From Methanosphaera stadtmanae (lineage in GTDB: Archaea > Methanobacteriota > Methanobacteria > Methanobacteriales > Methanobacteriaceae), in assembly GCA_015062815.1 (NCBI GenBank), contig SUTP01000009.1, forward strand, positions 1 to 34,667: a stretch of DNA of 34,667 nucleotides, given 5' to 3'. Under the pieces are notes generated by a model. The model searched no databases. It had not been told where the DNA came from and saw only the letters and a list, made by a program, of their open reading frames with translations. Of the stretch, positions 26,814 to 34,667 are shown piece after piece. Both the position numbers and the translations under genes were made by a program. How positions within the stretch are numbered: the stretch's first letter is position 1; each line of letters opens with the position of its first letter.

Positions 26814-28349
26814 ATGAAAGTCAAAGTCAATGAGGTTGAAATAGATTTAGATGAAGGTTCAACTGTTGAAGATGCTATAAAACTTTCTAATGCACCTTAT
26901 ATTGATGGTTCTGCTATTTCCTTGATTAAAGGTCGTAGTGAACTAGAAAGTAATGTTGAGAAATATAAGATTATAACAACTAAGGGAAGTATTATTATAG
27001 AATTAGTTGATGAATTTGATATTATCACTACTTTCTGGAAAGAACATTATAAAGATTTTGCATCTACTTTAATTAGATGGACAACAACTAATGAAGCAGC
27101 TATGGGTTCAGTTGTATCAAACTTAGAACCGTCTCATGAAGAATATCTTTATAATCGGTGGGATGTTATAATAAGTTTATCTGGATTTTCTAATGAAGCT
27201 ACACATATTATATTTTCAAAAACTAAGCATAGGGCTACTTATGGTGTTCCTAATCAAAATAAGGGTATATTTGCTACTGTTGTAGGTGGTAAACGTACAA
27301 TTATGAAATTAAGAAATACTGATTCAATTCTTGGTGTAGAACCGGTTATTGAAAGGAAAAGTGTGGTTAATTCTGCTGCTGTTACAGATCTTTCAACAGA
27401 AATTAAAGAGGATAATGAATTATTCACTTATCTTGAAGTTGAAGCTAATCCTGAAGCTCCAGTTTCCTTTGAACATTTTCTAAAAATTATAGATGATGGT
27501 ACATTTACTGTTGATTTTGAATCAGAAACTTTTATAGGTAATTTTGATTTAAAAGGTTTAGAAAAAGATTCTGAAGTTATTGATAAAAGAAAACGTGGTG
27601 TAGTTACAGTACGTAATCAAGGTGCTGGTGTGGGTAGTGTTTATATTTATAGGGAAGATAGAGTATCAATACCTGCTCATAATATTGTTGGTTATGTTAC
27701 TAAAGGAATTCAATTATTGGATACGGTTAATGAAAATGATAAAATTACCGTAAAAACTATTCCTGAAAAAATATCCACAGTATCTCTTACACAAAAAGAA
27801 GCAGATGAATATTTAACAAGTCTTAATATTGAACATACTCGTGATGGTTTAACTGATGATGATGCGGTTGTTGTTGCTCAAGACCCATTCTATACTGTAG
27901 AAGTAGATAAAACTAAAAAAATCAGTACCCTTGGTGTTCCTAAAGAAGATTTTGTTGAAATTGAGTTATATGAAGATGAATCTCCAAGTTCTGTTTGGTA
28001 CTTCAGAAAAATTTGTGGATTATTAGATGGTGATGTAGGACATCTACGAGTTAGTATGGCAATTAAAGAAATGGATCTTTTAATGTTCCAGGCTGTTAAA
28101 AAAGAAGCTAAAGGTTTAATTCCAGAAAAAACGCCTAGTAAAATGGTGGAAGCATGGGATATATGTGTAAGTAATACTGCATGTAAACATGTGGGTAACA
28201 TTGGTATTAGGTTTGTGGATAATTCTGAATTTGGACCTACAGGTGAATCTTTTGCCAGTACAAATATAATTGGTAAAGTTATTGCAGGTAAAGATAACTG
28301 TAAAGCATTCAAGGAAGGGGACACAGTTTATGTCAAAGAAAGAAAATAA
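26814..28349 (+). CDS. methanogenesis marker protein 3
   Basis: 511 aa; 'KVNEVEIDLDEGSTVEDAI', 'HYKDFASTLIRWTTTNEAAMGSV', 'KNKHRATYGVP'-type segment, 'FVEIELYEDESPSSVWYFRKICGLLDGDVGHLRV'. Confidence 0.9.
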   Translation: MKVKVNEVEIDLDEGSTVEDAIKLSNAPYIDGSAISLIKGRSELESNVEKYKIITTKGSIIIELVDEFDIITTFWKEHYKDFASTLIRWTTTNEAAMGSVVSNLEPSHEEYLYNRWDVIISLSGFSNEATHIIFSKTKHRATYGVPNQNKGIFATVVGGKRTIMKLRNTDSILGVEPVIERKSVVNSAAVTDLSTEIKEDNELFTYLEVEANPEAPVSFEHFLKIIDDGTFTVDFESETFIGNFDLKGLEKDSEVIDKRKRGVVTVRNQGAGVGSVYIYREDRVSIPAHNIVGYVTKGIQLLDTVNENDKITVKTIPEKISTVSLTQKEADEYLTSLNIEHTRDGLTDDDAVVVAQDPFYTVEVDKTKKISTLGVPKEDFVEIELYEDESPSSVWYFRKICGLLDGDVGHLRVSMAIKEMDLLMFQAVKKEAKGLIPEKTPSKMVEAWDICVSNTACKHVGNIGIRFVDNSEFGPTGESFASTNIIGKVIAGKDNCKAFKEGDTVYVKERK

Positions 28350-28824
28350 TGATTTTGATCAAGAATTTTGTCATATTCCAAAAGGTGATGAATATGTTGT
28401 TTCTGATCAAGTAGGAAAAATAACACGTATGGTAGTTTTAGGTCCAACATGTTCTGTTAGTTCTAAGGAAATGTTTAATTTCATACATCTTCTTGAATTA
28501 CCGATTAATGTTCGTTTAACTTGTTATGGTGTAAATCTTAATGGTTATCCTGAAGATGTTAATGAAGCTATTGAAAAAGCTAGAGCACTTGATCCAAATC
28601 ATATCTTTATAAAAATTAGAGGATTTCCTCCGGGTGATCCAAGACGTTGTAGAGCTAGACGTGGTGGAGCTCGTGAAGGTTTTCATCAGGTTGAAGCAGA
28701 ATATAAATTATTAAATGATGTAAGTTATGCTCTTGAACATCCTAAACATGTAAGTTTGGAAAAACCTAAGAAAATACCTGTTGAAGAATTTGAAGATATT
28801 GTTAATGAAGTTAATTCAAAATAA
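28330..28824 (+). CDS. methanogenesis marker protein 6
   Basis: 'TRMVVLGPTCSVSSKEMFNFIHLLELPINVRLTCYGVNLNG...FIKIRGFPPGDPRRCRARRGGAREGFHQVEAE'; ATG 28330 follows AAGGGG and overlaps the end of mmp3. Confidence 0.9.
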   Translation: MSKKENNDFDQEFCHIPKGDEYVVSDQVGKITRMVVLGPTCSVSSKEMFNFIHLLELPINVRLTCYGVNLNGYPEDVNEAIEKARALDPNHIFIKIRGFPPGDPRRCRARRGGAREGFHQVEAEYKLLNDVSYALEHPKHVSLEKPKKIPVEEFEDIVNEVNSK

Positions 28825-28937
28825 AAATTGTATTTATATGAATAACTTATATTTCAGGTAATATTTTAACAGTAAAATAAATTGTATTAAGATAATAAAA
28901 AAATGAATAAAATAAGGAGATTATAAGAGGTTATATT

Positions 28938-29390
28938 ATGCAAGTTGCAATTTTTCCACCGAACTCTATGATTTTAGCGGATATGATTCAAAGAAAAGGT
29001 CATACTCCTTTAGTAGTTCAACATCAAATGAAAAATAAGGTTACAAGTGCTGAAATTGATGCACCTCCATTTAACATTACAGAAGAAGGACCTATTGAAG
29101 GTTTAAAATATGCAGCTATTGAAGTACCATCTGGTGTACGTGGACGTATGTCACTGTTTGGTCCTTTAATAGAAGCTGCAGAAGCAGCAATTATTATGGA
29201 AAATGCACCATATGGTTTTGGTTGTGTTGGTTGTCATAGGTCTTCTGAATTAACAGTATTCTCTTTAAGAAGAAAAGATATTCCTATTTTGGAATTAGAA
29301 TATCCTACAAGTAGAGATGAAACTATTGAAATGGTATATAAAATCAATACATTTCTTGACAAATTAAATGGGGATGAAGATGATGATTAA
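28938..29390 (+). CDS. methanogenesis marker protein 5
   Basis: 150 aa; '[26 protein letters not shown]', '[30 protein letters not shown]', '[14 protein letters not shown]'. Confidence 0.9.
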   Translation: MQVAIFPPNSMILADMIQRKGHTPLVVQHQMKNKVTSAEIDAPPFNITEEGPIEGLKYAAIEVPSGVRGRMSLFGPLIEAAEAAIIMENAPYGFGCVGCHRSSELTVFSLRRKDIPILELEYPTSRDETIEMVYKINTFLDKLNGDEDDD

Positions 29391-30636
29391 AATTGCTCAA
29401 TTATCTTGTGGTACTGAATATAGTGGTATTCAAAAAGAAATTAACAAAGCAGCTGAAACATTTGGTGCTGAAATGGTTTTACCTGATGTTAATCTTGATG
29501 AAATTGATGAAGCATATGAAAAATTTGGTTTAGGTTGTGCCAGTAGTAGTCTTAAATTAATGATTGCTAGAGCAATGTCTTTAGTTGAAGGTAAAAATGA
29601 GGCAGATGCAGTATTTATTTGTACCTGTTTTAGGTGTGCAGAAGCTGCTATTGCTAGAAATGAAGTACGTAGATTAATCCAGAATAATACTGATTTACCT
29701 GTTGTAACATATTCCTTTACTGAAAAAACTAAAGCTTCAGAATTATATATTCGTATGGAAGCATTAACTACTGTTGTTGCCAGAAAAAGTATTCTTGCAC
29801 GTGAAAAACAGGAAGGTCTTACTCTTGGTATAGATAGTGGTTCAACAACTACAAAAGTTGCACTCATGGAAAATAATGAAGTTATAGGTACTGGTTGGGT
29901 TCCAACTGGAGATATTTTGGGTTGTGCTAGGGATGGTATTAATCAAGCTCTTGAAGGAACTGGTTATAAATATGAAGATATTGAGGCTGTAGGTACAACA
30001 GGATATGGTCGTATTACTATAGGTAAAGAATTACATGCTAAACTTATTCAGGAAGAATTATCTGTAAACAGTAAGGGTGCTGTGTTCTTAGCTGATGCTC
30101 AAAAAGGTGAAGCAACAGTACTGGATATTGGTGGTATGGATAACAAGGTTATTACAGTAAACAATGGAATTCCTGATAACTTTACTATGGGTGGTATTTG
30201 TGCTGGTGCATCCGGTCGTTTCCTGGATATGACTAGTGGAAGATTAGGTTGTGATATAACAGAACTTGGTCCACTTGCACGTCAAGGTAATTATAAAAAT
30301 GCCACATTAAACAGTTATTGTATTGTATTTGGTATTCAAGACTTAGTAACTTCTCTTGCAGGAGGAGCTAAACGATCTGACGTAGCTAGTGCTGCATGTT
30401 ATTCTGTAGCTGAACAGGTATATGAACAACAATTACAGGAAATTGATGTTCGTGAACCTTTAATCCAGGTGGGAGGTACTTCTCTTATAGGTGGATTAGT
30501 TGATGCTGTTCAGGATATTCTTGGTGGAATCGATATTATTGTACCGGAATACTCACAATTTATTGGAGCAGTTGGAGCTGCATTACTTGTATCTGGTCTT
30601 AAAGATACTGATGTGGATGACAGTTTAAAATTCTAA
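29380..30636 (+). CDS. methanogenesis marker protein 15 (BadF/BcrA ATPase-like activase)
   Basis: '[22 protein letters not shown]', '[31 protein letters not shown]', '[38 protein letters not shown]'; start overlaps mmp5. Confidence 0.9.
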   Translation: MMIKIAQLSCGTEYSGIQKEINKAAETFGAEMVLPDVNLDEIDEAYEKFGLGCASSSLKLMIARAMSLVEGKNEADAVFICTCFRCAEAAIARNEVRRLIQNNTDLPVVTYSFTEKTKASELYIRMEALTTVVARKSILAREKQEGLTLGIDSGSTTTKVALMENNEVIGTGWVPTGDILGCARDGINQALEGTGYKYEDIEAVGTTGYGRITIGKELHAKLIQEELSVNSKGAVFLADAQKGEATVLDIGGMDNKVITVNNGIPDNFTMGGICAGASGRFLDMTSGRLGCDITELGPLARQGNYKNATLNSYCIVFGIQDLVTSLAGGAKRSDVASAACYSVAEQVYEQQLQEIDVREPLIQVGGTSLIGGLVDAVQDILGGIDIIVPEYSQFIGAVGAALLVSGLKDTDVDDSLKF

Positions 30637-30661
30637 ATAAGTTTTTTAGAAGGGATAAACT

Positions 30662-31213
30662 ATGTTTGTAGAATGTTATGATGAAGTAGGTGCTCAAGTA
30701 TATGATACATTACTTAGAACTACTCTTCAAGATTTAAAGTTAGCCCGTGCAATTCAGGACATTAAAATTTATATTGATCCTAGAGTACCCATATTTATTG
30801 CAGTAGCTAAACTTGAGAAAACATCTGAATCCATATATTTACCTGATGTTTCTAAGTATAAATTTGAGGATGGTATTTTAAAAATCAATGTGACAAATGA
30901 GGATTATATACCGGATATACTTAAAGCATTATGGGCTGCAGTTGGTCGTCATAATGTAAATCAACCAGACAGGTATAAAATGGAAGTTTCAGATGTTTCA
31001 TTTGATCCTGATAATTTATTAGTTCATAATACGGCAAGAGAACTTAAGAGTAAAGTATATGATGCAATATTTAGAGTAATGCCTGAAGGTTTTAGAATGA
31101 CACGTAATTCCAGTAAAGGTAATATGATATGTATCATGTCTAGTGATGAAATTATAGATGAAAAATATAATGAGAAATTTGAAGAAGTAATTAGAGAAGT
31201 TAGAGGAGATTAA
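30662..31213 (+). CDS. methanogenesis marker protein 17
   Basis: 183 aa; 'MFVECYDEVGAQVYDTLLRTTLQDLKLARAIQDIKIYIDPRVPIFIAVAKLEK', position directly after mmp15. Confidence 0.85.
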   Translation: MFVECYDEVGAQVYDTLLRTTLQDLKLARAIQDIKIYIDPRVPIFIAVAKLEKTSESIYLPDVSKYKFEDGILKINVTNEDYIPDILKALWAAVGRHNVNQPDRYKMEVSDVSFDPDNLLVHNTARELKSKVYDAIFRVMPEGFRMTRNSSKGNMICIMSSDEIIDEKYNEKFEEVIREVRGD

Positions 31214-31252
31214 TTTTAGATTAATCTTTTTTTTTAAGGGGAGTTTATTTGC

Positions 31253-32122
31253 ATGAATGATAAACAAAAAATGAGTAAATTTGCTCATATAACTAAAGTT
31301 CATCCATGTTATAATGAAAAGTTACATGATAAAGTTGGTAGAATTCACATACCTGTATCTCCAAGTTGTAATATTCAGTGTGGGTTTTGTACACGTAAGT
31401 TAAATGATACTGAAAATAGGCCTGGTGTAAGTTCTTGTATAATGGATGTTGACAGGGCTATGGAACATATAAGAGATACTGTTACAAAAATGCCGATTAA
31501 AGTTGTTGGTGTTGCAGGTCCTGGAGATTCTTTATGTAGTGAGAATACTCTAAAATTATTTGAACAGGTGAAAGAAGAATTTCCTGATTTAATATTATGT
31601 ATGAGTACTAATGGATTACTTGTTCCTGATTATGCTCAGAAAATTGCAGATGTTGGTGTTAAAACTGTAACAATAACCATTAATGCAGTAGATCCTAAGA
31701 TAGGTGCACAGATATATGATGATATAAACTATAAAGGAAAAATGTATCATGGTGTAGAAGGATTTAAAATATTATCCGAAAATCAACTTAAAGGAATTGA
31801 AATGTTATCCAATTTGGGAGTGGTTATAAAAGTAAATAGTGTCCTTATACCGGGTGTAAATGAAGACCATATTAAAGAAATAGCCAAAGTTGTACATTCA
31901 AAAGGTGCATCCATAATGAATGTATTACCATTGATTCCATTAAATAAATTTAAGGATACACCAAAACCGGATTGTAAATTATTGGCAAGGGTACGTGATG
32001 AAGCTGAAGAATATCTGCCAATATTTAGAGCATGTACTCAATGTCGAGCAGATGCTTTTGGTATACCTGGTCAAGCTCAACAAGACTTTTCACTTGAACT
32101 TATACCAAATAGCCATTATTAA
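31253..32122 (+). CDS. nifB: NifB-type radical SAM protein (FeMo-co/L-cluster biosynthesis family)
   Basis: 289 aa; 'HPCYNEKLHDKVGRIHIPVSPSCNIQCGFCTRK...ENRPGVSS', 'VGVAGPGDSL', C-terminal 'CTQCRADAFGIPG': radical SAM cysteines plus the extra NifB Cys/His ligand motifs. Confidence 0.85.
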   Translation: MNDKQKMSKFAHITKVHPCYNEKLHDKVGRIHIPVSPSCNIQCGFCTRKLNDTENRPGVSSCIMDVDRAMEHIRDTVTKMPIKVVGVAGPGDSLCSENTLKLFEQVKEEFPDLILCMSTNGLLVPDYAQKIADVGVKTVTITINAVDPKIGAQIYDDINYKGKMYHGVEGFKILSENQLKGIEMLSNLGVVIKVNSVLIPGVNEDHIKEIAKVVHSKGASIMNVLPLIPLNKFKDTPKPDCKLLARVRDEAEEYLPIFRACTQCRADAFGIPGQAQQDFSLELIPNSHY

Positions 32123-32163
32123 CCACCAACATTATTATTAAATTTTTTTTTGGAGAAAGTTAT

Positions 32164-33108
32164 ATGATTAAAACGTTATACTGGGAAGATAATAGTCTGT
32201 TTTTATTAGACCAAACAATACTTCCACATAAAATAGAATATGTTGAATGTACCACTTATGAAGATGTTATAACAGCCATAAAAACAATGGTAGTGCGAGG
32301 AGCTCCTGCTATAGGAGTAAGTGCAGCTTATGCAATGGCACTTGCAGAAATTCAAAATATTGATTTAGATAAAGCTGGATTAGAAATTAAAGCAGCAAGA
32401 CCTACAGCTGTAAATTTATTTTGGGCAGTAGATCAAGTGCTTGAAAAAGTAAATCAGGGTCAAAGTGCTGTTGAAACAGCTATACAAATGCATGAAGATG
32501 ATATAAACACTAATAAAAAAATAGGTGAATATGGAAACACGGTCATAGATGAAAATGATACAATATTAACTCATTGTAATGCAGGTGCACTAGCATGTGC
32601 AGCTTATGGTACAGCACTAGGTGTAATTAGAAGTGCTCACCAGCACAATAAAAATATAAATGTTATATGTGATGAGACAAGACCTGTTTTACAAGGGGCA
32701 AGATTAAGTGTATTTGAGATGCAGGAAGAAAACATACCTGTAAAATTAATTGTAGATGGTGCTGCAGGGCACATGATGCAAAAGGGTAAAATAGATAAAG
32801 TAGTCATAGGTGCAGACCGTGTTGCTAAAGGAGGTGTTGCTAATAAAATAGGTTCTCTGATGGTAGCATTAGCTGCAAAAAGATATAATATACCATTTTA
32901 TGTAGCAGCTCCGATGAGTACATTTGATTTTGAAAATAATATCTTTGATATCACTATAGAACAAAGAGATAAAGATGAAGTATTATGCATTCAAGGTAAT
33001 TATATAGCAAGAGAAGAAACTCGGGTGGAAAATCCTGCATTTGATATTGTAGAATCAGATTTAATAACAGGAATAATTACTGAGGAAGGTATTAAAAAAC
33101 CATTATAA
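32164..33108 (+). CDS. mtnA: S-methyl-5-thioribose-1-phosphate isomerase / ribose-1,5-bisphosphate isomerase-like
   Basis: 314 aa; 'MVVRGAPAIGVSAAYAMALAE', 'ILTHCNAGALACAAYGTALGVIR', 'DETRPVLQGARLSVFEM', 'VVIGADRVAKGGVANKIGS'. Confidence 0.85.
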   Translation: MIKTLYWEDNSLFLLDQTILPHKIEYVECTTYEDVITAIKTMVVRGAPAIGVSAAYAMALAEIQNIDLDKAGLEIKAARPTAVNLFWAVDQVLEKVNQGQSAVETAIQMHEDDINTNKKIGEYGNTVIDENDTILTHCNAGALACAAYGTALGVIRSAHQHNKNINVICDETRPVLQGARLSVFEMQEENIPVKLIVDGAAGHMMQKGKIDKVVIGADRVAKGGVANKIGSLMVALAAKRYNIPFYVAAPMSTFDFENNIFDITIEQRDKDEVLCIQGNYIAREETRVENPAFDIVESDLITGIITEEGIKKPL

Positions 33109-33127
33109 TACTTCAAATATTTTTTTT

Positions 33128-34150
33128 TTAATTAATTTTTATGTCAAGACCAATATGCCATACTTTAGGGCTTTGAGACTTAACTTTTCTAATATCTAAC
33201 ACTTCTGTTTTTCTAGGATTTGCAATTTCTTCAACATGTTTAATAACTACACCTTCATCACTTGCAAATTCATAATAGTTTAATATACCACCCTTATTTA
33301 AGTGTTCAACTGCAAGTGGTAAGAAATCTTTTGCAGTACCAGGTAAATTCATAATTATGCGATCAGCTTTAGGAAGATTTTTAATAACTTCTCTAATATC
33401 ACCTTCAATAGGTATAACTTCACCAATAAGTTTATTCATTCTAATATTTTCATTGACATATTTGAATGCCTCAGGATTAATGTCAACACTATAAATCTTA
33501 GTAAACTTTTTATGAGCAATACTTATAGGAAATGAGCCAATACCTGCAAAAAAGTCAATAATTATCTCATTTTCATTTACCTGACTAACAATACGAGATC
33601 TTTCAGTAGCTAATCTAGGACTGAAATATACTGTTGATGGATTTAATTTAAATCTCAAACCATATTCTTTATGAATAGTTTCTAAGTTGTCAACACCAGC
33701 AATATACTCAAGATCTCTAGTACGTCTTACTCCGTGAACTTTACTTTTTTTATAATATACACTACGTCTTTTTGTAAATTTTAAAACTGCATCTCCTATA
33801 ATATATTTTTCATCTTCTAGTTCTGGAGGTATTTCAAGAATAACAATATCACCTATAACATCAAATGATTTTTTTATTTCTTCAACTTTATCTTCGGGAA
33901 TTCTATTATCAAGATATTCCATGAAATTTTTTACTCGGTGTTTAGTTTCTGGAAAATCATAATCAATTATGGATAGAGGATATTTTTCTCTAATTTCATT
34001 TAAAATATTTTCATCATAATTATCAATTAATGGGAAATAAACATTAGTTTCATCTTTATCAACTTTACACTCTACATTAAGCTGATTATTACTAATTAAT
34101 AATTTTCTAACATCATTTGCATTTTCTTTTATGATTTTTATTCCTTTCAT
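33128..34150 (-). CDS. trm5: tRNA (guanine37-N1)-methyltransferase Trm5
   Basis: 340 aa; 'KVHGVRRTRDLEYIAGVDNLETIHKEYGLRFKLNPSTVYFSPRLATERSRIVSQV', 'IIDFFAGIGSFPISIA', 'ADRIIMNLPGTAKDFL'. Confidence 0.9.
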   Translation of the reverse strand: MKGIKIIKENANDVRKLLISNNQLNVECKVDKDETNVYFPLIDNYDENILNEIREKYPLSIIDYDFPETKHRVKNFMEYLDNRIPEDKVEEIKKSFDVIGDIVILEIPPELEDEKYIIGDAVLKFTKRRSVYYKKSKVHGVRRTRDLEYIAGVDNLETIHKEYGLRFKLNPSTVYFSPRLATERSRIVSQVNENEIIIDFFAGIGSFPISIAHKKFTKIYSVDINPEAFKYVNENIRMNKLIGEVIPIEGDIREVIKNLPKADRIIMNLPGTAKDFLPLAVEHLNKGGILNYYEFASDEGVVIKHVEEIANPRKTEVLDIRKVKSQSPKVWHIGLDIKIN

Positions 34151-34320
34151 AGCAACACGTAATTATAATTATTTAAAAAATTCAAGTTTAGGTTTTAATT
34201 AAATATCATAAGTTTAACCTAGTAATAATTAATATATTTTAATTTTTATTATTTATGTGTTATTAAAATAGGATATACTAGAGTAATGCAATATTTTCTA
34301 ATTAACTTGATTGGATTCTT

Positions 34321-34475
34321 TTGATGACAATAGTATGTGCTACAACAAAACGGTGATAACCTGAACAGGAACAAAAATGTTCAAAGTTATGATGGTTGCA
34401 TATCCAATTGTAGCGATATGAAAAATGATGAGAACTAAAGTAATAATAACTTATCAACTGGTAAGTCATTTTTTA
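34321..34475 (+). ncRNA. candidate structured small RNA or rRNA-operon leader
   Basis: Three consecutive hairpins: ATAACcTGAACA/TGTTCAaaGTTAT (34356-34390), CATATC/GATATG (34399-34420), ACTTATC-AACT-GGTAAGT (34449-34466, one T-G wobble) followed by CATTTTTT. 5' end unknown. Confidence 0.4.
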
Positions 34476-34504
34476 GTTTGATGTATGTTAAACGCGAAGT
34501 GTAG

Positions 34505-34546
34505 AATGATTATATATAATCATTGTGGTGTACAATACAAATTGTA
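34505..34546 (+). promoter_or_regulatory. probable 16S rRNA promoter region: 20-bp perfect palindrome containing a TATA box, then a second inverted repeat
   Basis: AATGATTATATATAATCATT (34505-34524) is self-complementary and includes TTATATATAA; TACAAT-ACAA-ATTGTA (34531-34546). Confidence 0.5.
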
Positions 34547-34636
34547 ACTGCTAATATAATTATCCTTTATTTTGTTTACTAATACTTCTAAAAACAGTGT
34601 GTAATAATTCGCTTGAATTGAATTGATTTATTTTAA

Positions 34637-34667
34637 ATCCGTTTGATCCTGGCGGAAGCTACTGCTA
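34637..34667 (+). rRNA. 16S ribosomal RNA, 5' end (truncated by the window)
   Basis: ATCCGTTTGATCCTGGCGGAAGCTACTGCTA matches the conserved archaeal 16S 5' terminus. Confidence 0.95.

Noticed and set aside
27890-28324. Minus-strand 144-aa ORF inside mmp3
   Set aside because: Shadow ORF opposite conserved coding sequence.
29430-29867. Minus-strand 145-aa ORF inside mmp15
   Set aside because: Shadow ORF opposite the conserved ATPase domain.
34321-34364. Possible C/D box sRNA (TGATGA ... CTGA) upstream of 16S
   Set aside because: No proper D'/C' pair, no terminal stem and short spacing; TGATGA is common in this AT-rich DNA.

Overview
The window is an AT-rich chromosomal segment from a methanogenic archaeon. 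Gene content and the start of the 16S rRNA fit Methanobacteriales, probably Methanosphaera-like. It opens with tRNA-Ile(GAU) on the minus strand and ends at the 5' end of a 16S rRNA. In between are about 36 plausible protein genes. They include a pair of tiny membrane proteins, a C-terminal-half ArcS, a geranylgeranyl reductase with a short ferredoxin missing from the ORF track, and a DUF1611-SepF pair. There is also a convergent iorAB / paaK-ACT aryl-acid module, TfrB, two PRC-barrel genes flanking pyrE, and a methanogenesis-marker cluster (mmp2; mmp3-6-5-15-17) followed by a NifB-type radical SAM gene and mtnA. A secreted Ig-repeat protein with a transglutaminase/C71-like C-terminus appears to start at a non-canonical ATT codon. 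The observations most worth checking are: (1) the tandem 3-TM pair with opposite charge bias, which suggests an antiparallel heterodimer; (2) the ATT-initiated surface protein; (3) a run of hairpins ending in a U-tract just upstream of the 16S gene, a candidate small RNA or leader; and (4) NifB inside the MCR-activation marker cluster. No CRISPR array, IS element or prophage was seen. All identifications come from motif recognition by eye; no database search was run.
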